64,000 bases of DNA from Trichormus_B sp936914905. Lineage in GTDB: Bacteria; Cyanobacteriota; Cyanobacteriia; Cyanobacteriales; Nostocaceae. Below are positions 46,981 through 56,336 of the stretch, piece by piece. Below the pieces are notes generated by a model. It was not told where the DNA came from. It made no database searches and saw nothing but the letters and a program-made list of their open reading frames with translations. Location: assembly GCF_039871975.1 (NCBI RefSeq), contig NZ_JBDPLL010000001.1; one strand, written 5' to 3'. A program made the position numbers and the translations under genes. Every line of letters begins with the position of its first letter. Position 1 is the stretch's first letter.

Positions 46981-47640
46981 TTATGTAGCTCTACCTAAAG
47001 CTTGAATTAAAATACTTTCTAATTCTTTAATTATCTCCATATTCAGGTAGAAAGCATTATTAGCTTCGGCGACAATTGTATCACTCGTAATATCATCAAT
47101 AGGGACGGTATCTAATGCTTGATGATACCTATTTTTGAATTCCTGCTTATTGGGAATTTGCTCAAAGTTGTAAAAGGAAGTTCCTTCATATCCAGACAGT
47201 TTTAAAGCTGACTGAGCAATCTTTTGTAGCATTTGTCCAGCAGAAATATCACCCATATAACGAGTATAGGCATGACCTAATAACAAAGCACGTTCATGAT
47301 CATTTATTTCATAAATACGTGCTATGTAATTTTGAGTAGCCGTTAATGGACTAATGAAGTGCGGCCATAGATTCCCATAATAAAACATCATATCTTTTTC
47401 TAGAGATGCTTGACGATTTAGTTCAGGAAAATACATTACAGTAATTACAGGATGTTGTTGATTCTTATCAATTACTGTTTCTAGTTCACTGTAAACAAAA
47501 TACAGATTACTTAAAAACTTAATGAAGCATTCTCTATCTACAACTCCTTGGATCAAACATTTCATGAAGCCGATATTTTCTGCATCCCTATAAGCTTGTC
47601 GAGTACCAGAACGCAGCTTGATAGCTAAATTATTACTCAT
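46981..47640 (-). CDS. ho: Heme oxygenase-like protein with altered active site
   Basis: I chose ATG 47640 (MSNNLAIKLRSG), six bases after AAGGAAG, for 219 residues; an earlier ATG at 47667 is in frame. The fold is clear: AENIGFMKCLIQGVV, YFPELNRQASLEKDMMFYYG, HAYTRYMGDISAGQMLQKIA. The proximal heme ligand is normally His in A-H-T-x-A-E-N; here it is Tyr17 (RQAYRDAEN, codon TAT at 47590-47592). In the distal helix G-D-L-S-G-G-Q reads GDISAGQ, with Asp131 kept and one Gly changed to Ala134. The frame is intact. It may be inactive or altered. Confidence 0.85.
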   Translation of the reverse strand: MSNNLAIKLRSGTRQAYRDAENIGFMKCLIQGVVDRECFIKFLSNLYFVYSELETVIDKNQQHPVITVMYFPELNRQASLEKDMMFYYGNLWPHFISPLTATQNYIARIYEINDHERALLLGHAYTRYMGDISAGQMLQKIAQSALKLSGYEGTSFYNFEQIPNKQEFKNRYHQALDTVPIDDITSDTIVAEANNAFYLNMEIIKELESILIQALGRAT

Positions 47641-47942
47641 TATTACTTCCTTCATGTTCACACGCAAATTTGCTCAGTAGTCATCAACTTGTTTATCAGT
47701 TCACCATCGATGTTAACGTTACACAATTGCTATTGTAGAGATGTGGTTTTGCTGCACCAATCTATCCAGCAAGTACCAATGCTGATATAGATATTGGTTG
47801 ATTTTTCTTGCTACTAAAATTTATTTAACTATTAATCTTCTTATAAATATAAAGATATTCATATTTCTTTAGACTTGCATGAGTAAACCTGTAAATCTTT
47901 AAATCTTGTAAATCCTGATATGGCTTACGCCACGCTACGCTA

Positions 47943-48992
47943 TCAGACAATATTTGTATTGCGTTTAACTAGACTAGCGACTACTGTAGCTAATTCTGCT
48001 GGTTCAACAGGTTTAGGTAAATGTAGCTGAAAACCTACCTGTATAGATCGTATTCCGTCTTCTACTCCAGCAGAAGCTGTTAATGCGACTACTGGGATAT
48101 TTCCACCTTTTTCTGGAGGTAGAAATCCCACTTTGCGGATTCAAGAGTAACCATCTTCTTCTGGCATTCCAATATCACTAAGTAAAACATCAGGTTTCCA
48201 CTGAGTAAGCATCTGCAATGACTCTGAGCCTGATGCCACTACTGTAACTTCTGCTTAGCATTCTTCCAGTACGGTCCTAATAAATTGACGGGTATCAGCT
48301 TCGTCATCTACAACTAACACGCGTATACCTGGGAGTTGAGGCAGAGAGATGCAAGAATCCAGAGAAACAGAGATAGATTTTTCTGCTCCTTCCTGATACT
48401 TTTGATCCTCTACATTTCTGCTTTCTTCCAGAAGTGGCAGCCTGACTGTAAATGTTGCTCCTTGATTCTTACCTGAACTTTCTACATCGACAGTACCACC
48501 ATGTAATTCTACTAAATGACGCACGAGTGCTAATCCTAGTCCTAGTCCACCATGAGACCTAGTGCTGGAACTATCAGCTTGACTAAAGCGATCAAAGACG
48601 TAAGGGGGAAAATTAGGAGTAAGACTAATTCCATTGTCAATTACTTGAATCTGAGCATATTTCCTGAATGGTGGTTGTTGATGCTCACGGCAACCGCAGC
48701 TGACATGATTTTTTAGTTTTGGGTTGGTGATAGTAATCTGGTCTAGCCTGATTTCTACATTACCGCCTTGGGGTGTGAACTTGATGGCATTGGTTAACAA
48801 ATTCCAGATGACTTGTTGTAAGTGATCGCAATCACCGCAAATAATCACAGAAGAGGTAAAGGGGAAAACAGCCTCTGTCCCCTCTATTTCCGCCAAGGTA
48901 GCGGGAGAATATGGGTATTGCAAATTGATAGAAGAACGAGAAAATAACCCTCGACTACTTGCACTGAGAATAATCATCAGGCCATATCCCAA
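47943..48992 (-). pseudogene. Hybrid sensor kinase remnant (HATPase plus receiver)
   Basis: The frame holds HLQQVIWNLLTNAIKFTPQG (N box), VIDNGISLTPNFPPYVFDRF, SHGGLGLGLALVRHLVELHG (G boxes) and then a receiver, IRVLVVDDEADTRQFIRTVL. It stops at TAG near 48255. The receiver resumes in the same frame with VTVVASGSESLQMLTQWKPD, is cut again near 48145, and ends with NIPVVALTASAGVEDGIRSI at 47943. The dimerisation domain and sensor are missing upstream. It lies between heme oxygenase and acsF. Confidence 0.85.
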
Positions 48993-49118
48993 CTATCCCC
49001 AAAGCCTACCATTTTTGCACGACAGAGCAGAAAATGAACTAGATGAGCAAGTGCGGAAGTGTGCAAAAAATAAATGAGCAGAATTAAACAGTTAAAATAA
49101 TAAAAAAAGGATACCGCC

Positions 49119-49205
49119 ATGAATACATCTGTCAAAATAATCAAGGTCTACGATGAAATTGTAGACCTTGATTGCTGCTGGTACTACTCCCCGTCTGATT
49201 AACTT
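49119..49205 (+). pseudogene. Short remnant of a conserved small protein
   Basis: ATG 49119, ten bases after AAAAAAAGG, reads MNTSVKIIKVYDEIVDL; the next frame continues LIAAGTTPRLINFHS and stops. The D-E-I-V-D-x-I-A-A-G-T-T-P pattern belongs to a small conserved cyanobacterial protein of unknown role. The region contains a 13-pair hairpin, AATCAAGGTCTAC/GTAGACCTTGATT (49139-49173). Confidence 0.45.
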
Positions 49206-49325
49206 CCACTCTTAATAGAAGTTAATAAGTATTCACCAACATCAGCAAAAGGAAGAATGAGCAAGTAGATATATCGAAAGTTAAGTGCCATACTTGTAAC
49301 AGTAAATTCAATCTACTTTAAAAGT

Positions 49326-50179
49326 ATGAAATTTACAAATTTAAAATTTACCTTTGTTTTCATTTTAGCTAGTTGCGTCTTTTCCCAAGCTCGTTATACC
49401 GAATATACCACAGCGAAAACATCTGAATTAACTCAAGAAGCTACAAGATAACGTCAACAGAGTGCAATAGGATTACAAACTTCTCTGAAATCCGATATTA
49501 ACGATATAACATCACCACAAATGAAAACAGCTTTAGACCAATTATGTCAAGAACAAGATTTTTATGCATCTAATTTGTATTGGTACACAGATTTAGAACA
49601 AGCTGAAGCTGCTCCTAAAACTAGTGGTAAACCAATTCTTTCTTTGCCGTTGTTAGGTAGATTAGATACAGACCTCAGTTGTGGTAACAGCTAATTTTTT
49701 AGAGTCGCATTATATCCAAACTCAGAAACTTCTCAAGAGTTGAGAGAAAACTTGATTTTACATTGGCAAACAGTACGACCACTTCCCAAAGTAACAATTG
49801 ATTTTGGTGAAGGATGCAAATTAGAAAGAACAATCAGAGGAAATAGTATTTATTATATTTTAGATAGTTCTGGTCGTCCTATTAATGCCATTCCTGGGCT
49901 GTATAGACTGAAAGCTTTTCTTACACAACTCAAGCAAGCAGAAGTAATAGCAGCACTATTGAGTAACCGTAGTGGTAGAGAATACGAAAATTTCTTATAA
50001 AAAAATCATCTTCGTTAGCTTGATGGAATTCAAAATCAATGGAGAGCAAATTTATCAAAATTAGGTATTCAGTCTCGACCTCACCTCAGTTGGTAGAACC
50101 TGCAAATAATTCTACTTCACCTCCTAGCGCAATTGATAATAGTGGTATTGTTGAAAATTCGGCATCAATAAGCCGCTAA
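49326..50179 (+). pseudogene. Exported protein of unknown function, broken
   Basis: MKFTNLKFTFVFILASCVFS is a signal peptide, perhaps a lipoprotein one. A TAA follows near 49449, another near 49692, and a shift after 50000. Conserved blocks are QMKTALDQLCQEQDFYASNL, KPILSLPLLGRLDTDLSCGN, ILHWQTVRPLPKVTIDFGEG and IYYILDSSGRPINAIPGLYR. The tail is Ser/Pro-rich to TAA 50179. I do not know a name for the family. Confidence 0.7.
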
Positions 50180-50214
50180 AAATGTATACCTTTACTAAGG
50201 TACTTCAGGTGAGG

Positions 50215-50312
50215 ATGTAAAGTATCAACTCGTATCGATATCCCCCTAAATCCCGCTTAAAAAAGGGGACTTTAACTCCAGTTCCCCCCTTAAGAAGGGG
50301 GACTAGGTGGGA
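50215..50312. repeat. CCCCCTTAAGAAGGGGG-type repeat
   Basis: TATCCCCCTAAATCCCGCTT and GTTCCCCCCTTAAGAAGGGG are two halves of a small repeat common in cyanobacteria. A related unit is inserted in purL (55414-55442). It precedes acsF by 150 bases. Confidence 0.7.
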
Positions 50313-50460
50313 CTAAATATTTTAGATACATGACAAATGACTTTTCAAACATATTCTCAGATGATTTTGTACAATTTACTTTCAATAATTTAACTGATGA
50401 CTACTAATAACTATTTATGCTTAGATAATTTTACAAGGATAAAATAGCTAAAGGAGTATC

Positions 50461-51537
50461 ATGGTTAAGTCTTTGGAAACTCCCCCAGTTGAGTTATTGA
50501 AACCAGGTGTCAAAGCACCTGTTCAAGAAACATTATTAACACCCCGGTTCTATACCACAGATTTTAATGCTGTGGCGAAAATGGATATTTCTGCTCATGA
50601 AGCAGAAATTAGGGCTGTAGTTGATGAACTCAAGGCTGATTATAACCGCCATCACTTTGTCCGTGATGATGAATTTAAACAGTCTTGGAATCATATTCAG
50701 GGTGAGAAACGGCTGGCTTTTATTGACTTTTTAGAACGTTCTTGTACTTCGGAGTTTTCTGGGTTTTTACTCTTTAAAGAGTTATCCCGTCATATCAAAG
50801 ATAGTAACCCTTTATTGTCTGAAGCGTTTGAATATCTAGCAAGAGATGAAGCACGTCATGCGGGTTTTCTGAATAAGTCAATGGGAGATTTTAATCTTTC
50901 CCTTGACTTAAGTTATCTCACGAAAAACCGTACCTATACTTTCTTTCCTCCAGAGTGGGTAATTTACACAGTTTACCTATCAGAGAAAATCGGCTACTGG
51001 CGTTATATTTTAGTATATCGCCACATGGCAGAAAATCCAGAATTCCAGTTTTATCCCCTATTTATAAAGTTTGAAAGCTGGTGTCAGGATGAAAATAGAC
51101 ACGGTGATTTCTTCAAGGCTTTGTTACGTTCTCAACCCCAGTTATGGAATAATTGGAAAGCGCGTTTATGGGTGAGGTTCTTTTTATTGACTGTGTTTGT
51201 TACCCATACAATGACAGTTTTTGAACGGGCGAATTTCTATGAAATCTTGGGAATTCATCCCCGTAAATACAATAATCAGGTAATTACAGAAACCAACAAA
51301 ACCGCAGCGAGGGCTTTTCCCACTATCTTAAATACAGATCACCCCTACTTTTTCTGGTATTTAGAACAGTGTGCAATTAATAATCAGAAATTAATTGCAA
51401 TCAATAATAGCACAAAATGGGGAATAGTGAAGTTATTCCAAAAAATACCTTTGATGAAAAACATCTTATGGTATATGTTGAAACTTTACCTAATTAAACC
51501 CATCAACGCGGAAAAAGCTCGTGATACTGTTTGTTAA
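50461..51537 (+). CDS. acsF: Mg-protoporphyrin IX monomethyl ester oxidative cyclase
   Basis: This 358-residue di-iron enzyme forms the fifth ring of chlorophyll. The iron sites are visible in FEYLARDEARHAGFLNKSMG and SWCQDENRHGDFFKALLRSQ (E-x2-H pairs). AAAGGAGTATC precedes the ATG, a strong ribosome binding site. Together with heme oxygenase and hemN at 45.4-47.6 kb, this suggests that it is the low-oxygen cyclase copy (ChlAII type); the main copy would be elsewhere. The frame is intact. Confidence 0.95.
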   Translation: MVKSLETPPVELLKPGVKAPVQETLLTPRFYTTDFNAVAKMDISAHEAEIRAVVDELKADYNRHHFVRDDEFKQSWNHIQGEKRLAFIDFLERSCTSEFSGFLLFKELSRHIKDSNPLLSEAFEYLARDEARHAGFLNKSMGDFNLSLDLSYLTKNRTYTFFPPEWVIYTVYLSEKIGYWRYILVYRHMAENPEFQFYPLFIKFESWCQDENRHGDFFKALLRSQPQLWNNWKARLWVRFFLLTVFVTHTMTVFERANFYEILGIHPRKYNNQVITETNKTAARAFPTILNTDHPYFFWYLEQCAINNQKLIAINNSTKWGIVKLFQKIPLMKNILWYMLKLYLIKPINAEKARDTVC

Positions 51538-51541
51538 ATAA

Positions 51542-51635
51542 GTAAGAATTCAGGAGTCACAATGTTTGAGAATTTGGTTAACTATCAAATAGGTATTTTT
51601 GGTGTTGTGTTAGCCTGAAAAAGCTAAATACTTAC
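51542..51635. repeat. MITE-like repeat family A, copy 2
   Basis: GTAAGAATTCAGGAGTCACA, then ATGTTTGAGAATTTGGTTAA, CTATCAAATAGG, TTAGCCTGAAA and CTTAC. It is about 23 bases shorter than copy 1 and lies just after acsF. Confidence 0.8.
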
Positions 51636-52228
51636 GTTAAGTAATAACTACAGCAGGAGTCAGGAGTCAGGAGTGAAACTCTCTTAGTGTCTAGGTTTCA
51701 ATTTAGATTCTGTACCTCATTGATCTACAATCTGCTGTAAGTAGGTGGGTGTTAAAAATTGTCGTTATGACAAGGCAATAGGCAATATGAAAGAGGTTTT
51801 GGTCAATTTTACTTTTCGTTACATACTTCTCTCCGAGAAGCCCCTGCGTGTCTACAGTTTTTGTGCCTTCCTATTTACAGCCTACAAATCTTTCTGGGGA
51901 ATCTCTTCGTGAAATTATATCATGAATTGAATAGTTTCTACAGCTAAACGTTACGCTCAGAATGACAGTTTGCGATGTTCTTGCAAAGTTGGAATGCTCC
52001 CTATTAATTTGGCAAAATTTGATATAACAACAAGATAAAATAGAGCGGGAAAAACGATACAAACGCAAAAAAATTGAAAAATATTTTATTAATCAATAAT
52101 ACTAATAACTTGAACAAGTGCAGAAAAAATTACAAACTATATTCAATAAATCTAAACTTCTGTTATTACAAATCTGAACCTACCTGAAAATTAACCAACC
52201 AACATGAAAACATCTATCTACATCTATA
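51636..52228. other. Repeat-rich spacer
   Basis: Holds CAGGAGTCAGGAGTCAGGAG (51656-51675), a block resembling the 45.3 kb repeat (51958-52002) and AT-rich sequence. No gene that I can support. Confidence 0.5.
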
Positions 52229-52386
52229 ACTAGTACAGTACGGAGTAAATAAACCAACCATTCCAAATATCTGAAAAGCTCACGCCGTATACATTTTTAA
52301 CTTTGTTGGCGGACCTTGCTGGAAGCACTATTTTGTTAGCGTAGTTCTTCTGAAAGAAACATTTTGAATTCACGGCAGTACTAGCT
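52229..52386. repeat. MITE-like repeat family B, copy 1
   Basis: Ends ACTAGTACAGTACGG and, inverted, GCTAGTACTGCCGTG. The core has ACCAACCATTCCAAATATCT, GAAAAGCTCACGCCGTATAC, CTGGAAGCACTATTTTGTTA and CTTCTGAAAGAAACATTTTG. Copies also lie at 57869-58401 and 59723-59859. Confidence 0.8.
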
Positions 52387-52437
52387 TCATGAAATTATCT
52401 CAAAAATTTCTTCATCAGTGTAGACTCTTCCATTCTT

Positions 52438-52593
52438 TTACATCAAATAAGAACGCAATGCGTGGAAGTTGTGGGTAAAGATATAGTCCTCAATCGCTTT
52501 ACCAACTAAACTATCAGCAGATATAATAATCTCTGAAAGTGCTGCTTTTATTTCTGGGGAATAGTAATGGTTAGGATATCTTGCATATTTCAT
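52438..52593 (-). pseudogene. Unrecognised short frame, likely remnant
   Basis: MKYARYPNHYYSPEIKAALS, then EIIISADSLVGKAIEDYIFT and FHALRSYLM, a stop, KNGRVYTDEEIFEII. The regular composition and the in-frame continuation after TAA suggest a decayed gene. I do not recognise it. Confidence 0.35.
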
Positions 52594-52644
52594 CAGCGAG
52601 CTACATAGTAGACCTGTCAGGAAAATTAACCTGGTGTCAAAAAA

Positions 52645-53275
52645 ATGCTAGAGGGGAATTTTGACCGTCTACCAAAAGGAAAAATCCACTTAATTATATT
52701 CTTGAATATCCACATCGTAGAAAACAAACACTGGGAATAACTAACCATCAGTTTCAAGACTGTTTAGCCCAAGCGGAAATGCAGCATAAAAAACTTCAAG
52801 CTGAGATAGAAAGTAAAAAGATACCTATAAATCAGAAAGGAGGAGGGGGAAAACCGAAACTAGAGATAAAAGAAGAGGTATATCTATGCTTATTCTCTTT
52901 GAGAAAAATGCCAACATTTGAGGTCTTAGGTTTGTATTTCGGTATCTCCAAAACGGAAGCAAAGGATACATTGAATTACTGGCTAAAGATATTAGGAATA
53001 GAGATATTAGGAGATGTTTTACCTGCTAGTGTCCTTGAACAGGTAGAAAAACATAAGAGCGATTATGGGTCCCGACTCATAACAAAAGGCACGAAACAAA
53101 GAGTTTTCCAGGAAGGCTATTTTTGTTGAATACGTCATCAGACTTGTAAAAATATTCCGGGTAGCTCAACAAAGATCACCCCTGAATTACCAAATTTACG
53201 AACAAGTAATTCTTACTATTTGTGGTTTAGTCACATTAATAATTGGTTCGTTATTTTACCCATTTCATAAATGTT
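52645..53275 (+). pseudogene. IS5-family transposase, internally deleted
   Basis: After ATG 52645 and one shift the frame gives NYILEYPHRRKQTLGITNHQ, INQKGGGGKPKLEIKEEVYL, CLFSLRKMPTFEVLGLYFGI and SKTEAKDTLNYWLKILG, the HTH N-terminal half. It then jumps near 53110 to VEYVIRLVKIFRVAQQRSPL and YEQVILTICGLVTLIIGSL, the last part of the DDE domain. The catalytic middle (about 130 residues) is deleted, so it cannot transpose. Confidence 0.8.
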
Positions 53276-53557
53276 ATGGATATGAGCTCAGTTATGAATT
53301 AGTTATCAACATCTTCATGGATAGTTTCTATCAGTTACTATTCCCAACCCTGATTCTTTCCTTGGCCCTGTCCTAAACTTAACACTATGGAAAGCCAGAT
53401 ACAGACTCCTTTATAAATTTTCGGCCGTCTCTAGTTAGTTAATTGTACACTAGACCGGGCTACGTACGGGATCTGTTAATAATTGAAAGGAAGGTTATAC
53501 TCCAACTGATGCGTAAACAGATAGAATATTCCTCTGTCCTCTTGGTGCATAACTACC

Positions 53558-55966
53558 ATGACCACCACCGAACAAAATCCATTTTCTCCGCAAGAAATAG
53601 CAGAAGAAGGTATCAAGCCTGAAGAATATGCGGAAATAGTCCGTCGCTTAGGTCGTCATCCCAACAAAGCTGAATTAGGAATGTTTGGGGTAATGTGGTC
53701 TGAACATTGCTGTTATAAAAATTCCCGTCCCTTACTCAAACAGTTTCCCACCACAGGCCCCCGCATCCTCGTGGGACCTGGTGAAAATGCTGGAGTTGTT
53801 GATATTGGGAATGGACTGAGATTAGCTTTTAAAATAGAATCGCATAACCACCCTTCAGCCGTTGAACCATTCCAAGGTGCAGCAACGGGTGTGGGTGGTA
53901 TATTAAGAGATATTTTTACAATGGGTGCGCGTCCTATTGCTTTATTAAATTCTCTCAGATTTGGTCATTTGGACGATGCAAAGACTCAAAGGTTATTTAT
54001 GTCTGCTATAGCGGGCATAAGCTACTATGGTAACTGCGTCGGTGTTCCCACTGTTGGTGGTGAAGTTTATTTTGACTCAGCCTATTCTGGTAATCCCTTA
54101 GTTAATGTCATGGCACTGGGATTAATGGAAACAGAAGATATCGTAAAATCCGGTGCTTCTGGTTTTGGTAATCCTGTATTATATGTTGGTTCTACCACTG
54201 GTCGGGATGGTATGGGTGGTGCAAGTTTTGCCAGTATAGAATTAACTGATCAATCAATGGATAACCGCCCCGCAGTGCAAGTAGGGGACCCATTTTTAGA
54301 AAAATCTCTAATTGAAGCTTGTTTGGAAGCGTTCAAAACTGGGGCTGTTGTTGCAGCACAAGATATGGGTGCGGCTGGTATAACTTGTTCTACTTCGGAA
54401 ATGGCTGCGAAAGGCGGTGTGGGTATTGAGTTTAACTTGGATAAAATTCCGGCTCGTGAGTTAGGAATGATACCGTATGAATATCTGTTGTCGGAATCTC
54501 AAGAAAGAATGCTGTTTGTTGCCCATAAAGGACGGGAACAGGAACTAATTGATATTTTCCACCGTTGGGGACTACAAGCGGTGGTTGCTGGTACGGTGAT
54601 TGCTGAACCCATTGTGAGGATATTATTTCAGGGTAAAGTAGCTGCTGAAATTCCAACTGATGCTTTGGTAGAAAATACGCCTTTATATGAACGGGAATTA
54701 TTGACAAAACCGCCAGAATATGCTCTTGAAGCTTGGGTTTGGACGGTTGATAGTTTACCTGCTTGTGATGCTACAGGAATTGAAACTGGCAGAATTTGGA
54801 AAAGTTGGAATGAGATTTTATTAATTCTGCTGAATACGCCAACTATTGCTTCTAAAAGCTGGGTTTATCGCCAATATGACCATCAAGTACAGAATAATAC
54901 GGTTTTGTTACCTGGTGGTGGTGATGCTGCGGTGCTGCGGTTACGTCCTTTGGACGATATCCCCAATCTCACAACTAAAGCTGAAAATCTCAAATCTGGG
55001 GTGGCTGCTACGGTAGATTGTAATTCGCGTTATGTGTATCTTGATCCTTATGAGGGTGCTAAGGCTGTAGTAGCGGAAGCAGCGCGAAATCTTAGCTGTG
55101 TGGGTGCTGAACCCTTGGCTGTGACTGATAATCTCAATTTTGGTAGTCCTGAAAAACCAATTGGTTATTGGCAATTAGCTTCTGCTTGTCAGGGTTTGAG
55201 TGAGGGTTGTCAGGAGTTCTCTACACCTGTGACTGGTGGAAATGTTTCCTTGTATAATGAAACCCTAGATTCTCACGGAAATCCCCAACCAATTTATCCG
55301 ACTCCAGTGGTGGGCATGGTTGGTTTAATTGAGGATCTGAGTAAAATATGTGGACAAGGTTGGCGAAATACAGGTGATTTAATTTACCTTCTTGGTATAG
55401 ATGTGAAATCTCGATCCCCCCAACCCCCCTTAGAAAGGGGGACAGAAATATCTAAAATTGAATTGGGTGCTTCGGAATATTTGGCAGCGATCCATAATAC
55501 AATTGCTGGTAAGCCGCCCAGGGTAGATTTTGATTTGGAACGTCGTGTACAAAAAGTTTGTCGTGAGGGTATTCGCGCTGGATGGGTGCGTTCCGCTCAT
55601 GATACTGCTGAAGGTGGTTTAACGGTAGCTTTGGCTGAATGTTGTCTTTCTGGTCATCTTGGTGCAGAGATTAATTTGGGTATTTCTACAACTCATGATT
55701 TGAGATTTGATGAGGTGCTATTTGGTGAAGGTGGTGCAAGGATTTTGGTTTCTGTGAGTGAGGAAAATCTGGAAGTTTGGGAATCCTATTTACAGGAATA
55801 TTTGCCAGAAAATTGGCAGAAATTAGGTCTGGTTAGTAATTCGGAATTAGGTTTGCAGATTTGCACTAATGACAACCATGACTTAATCAAGGTTAGCATT
55901 CAAGAAATGAGCGATCGCTATGATCTAGCAATATCCAATCGGCTCGCTATCTATGCTAATACCTAA
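53558..55966 (+). CDS. purL: Phosphoribosylformylglycinamidine synthase II
   Basis: This 802-residue purine enzyme makes FGAM from FGAR, ATP and glutamine-derived ammonia, with PurQ and PurS encoded elsewhere. Conserved parts are GMFGVMWSEHCCYKNSRPLL, FKIESHNHPSAVEPFQGAAT, DMGAAGITCSTSEMAAKGGV and VTDNLNFGSPEKPIGYWQLA. Near residue 625 an in-frame block SRSPQPPLERGTE is translated from a CCCCCCTTAGAAAGGGGG-type repeat, explaining the slightly long protein. The frame is intact. purF follows after 370 bases. Confidence 0.96.
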   Translation: MTTTEQNPFSPQEIAEEGIKPEEYAEIVRRLGRHPNKAELGMFGVMWSEHCCYKNSRPLLKQFPTTGPRILVGPGENAGVVDIGNGLRLAFKIESHNHPSAVEPFQGAATGVGGILRDIFTMGARPIALLNSLRFGHLDDAKTQRLFMSAIAGISYYGNCVGVPTVGGEVYFDSAYSGNPLVNVMALGLMETEDIVKSGASGFGNPVLYVGSTTGRDGMGGASFASIELTDQSMDNRPAVQVGDPFLEKSLIEACLEAFKTGAVVAAQDMGAAGITCSTSEMAAKGGVGIEFNLDKIPARELGMIPYEYLLSESQERMLFVAHKGREQELIDIFHRWGLQAVVAGTVIAEPIVRILFQGKVAAEIPTDALVENTPLYERELLTKPPEYALEAWVWTVDSLPACDATGIETGRIWKSWNEILLILLNTPTIASKSWVYRQYDHQVQNNTVLLPGGGDAAVLRLRPLDDIPNLTTKAENLKSGVAATVDCNSRYVYLDPYEGAKAVVAEAARNLSCVGAEPLAVTDNLNFGSPEKPIGYWQLASACQGLSEGCQEFSTPVTGGNVSLYNETLDSHGNPQPIYPTPVVGMVGLIEDLSKICGQGWRNTGDLIYLLGIDVKSRSPQPPLERGTEISKIELGASEYLAAIHNTIAGKPPRVDFDLERRVQKVCREGIRAGWVRSAHDTAEGGLTVALAECCLSGHLGAEINLGISTTHDLRFDEVLFGEGGARILVSVSEENLEVWESYLQEYLPENWQKLGLVSNSELGLQICTNDNHDLIKVSIQEMSDRYDLAISNRLAIYANT
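55414..55442. repeat. Small palindromic repeat inserted in purL
   Basis: GATCCCCCCAACCCCCCTTA followed by GAAAGGGGG; it belongs to the family at 50215-50312 and sits in frame within the gene. Confidence 0.75.
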
Positions 55967-56336
55967 ATAAGTGATAGGGAAGAGAAAGTGATTTCTTCCC
56001 ATTTCTGCCTTAACTAGCAAGTGTGAACACAGCGCAGCAAGTATTTTCAGTTGGAGATTATTCCATCTAAGATCCAAAATTCCTCTACCTGCTGATAGTA
56101 ATTTTGTGCTTCTTGCCCTAAATTCCAGAAATTACGCTAATCTTTTAATGGATGGTTAAGGATTTGTTAAGAATTTTGCAACTATCCATTGATATAATCC
56201 CAGTGACGAAGAAAGCAGTTCAGAAAACCAAGTATGTTAATATACTTTTTTGTGTGTCTCTATTTTTAGAGAACAGGAATATTCTGAACTCCTAAAATTC
56301 TTCATTGACAGATACCCCACCAGGAGCAAAACCAGC

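Noticed and set aside
51871..52068. Minus-strand frame of 65 codons after acsF
   Set aside because: Composed of dispersed repeat sequence that also occurs near 45.3 kb; no protein pattern.
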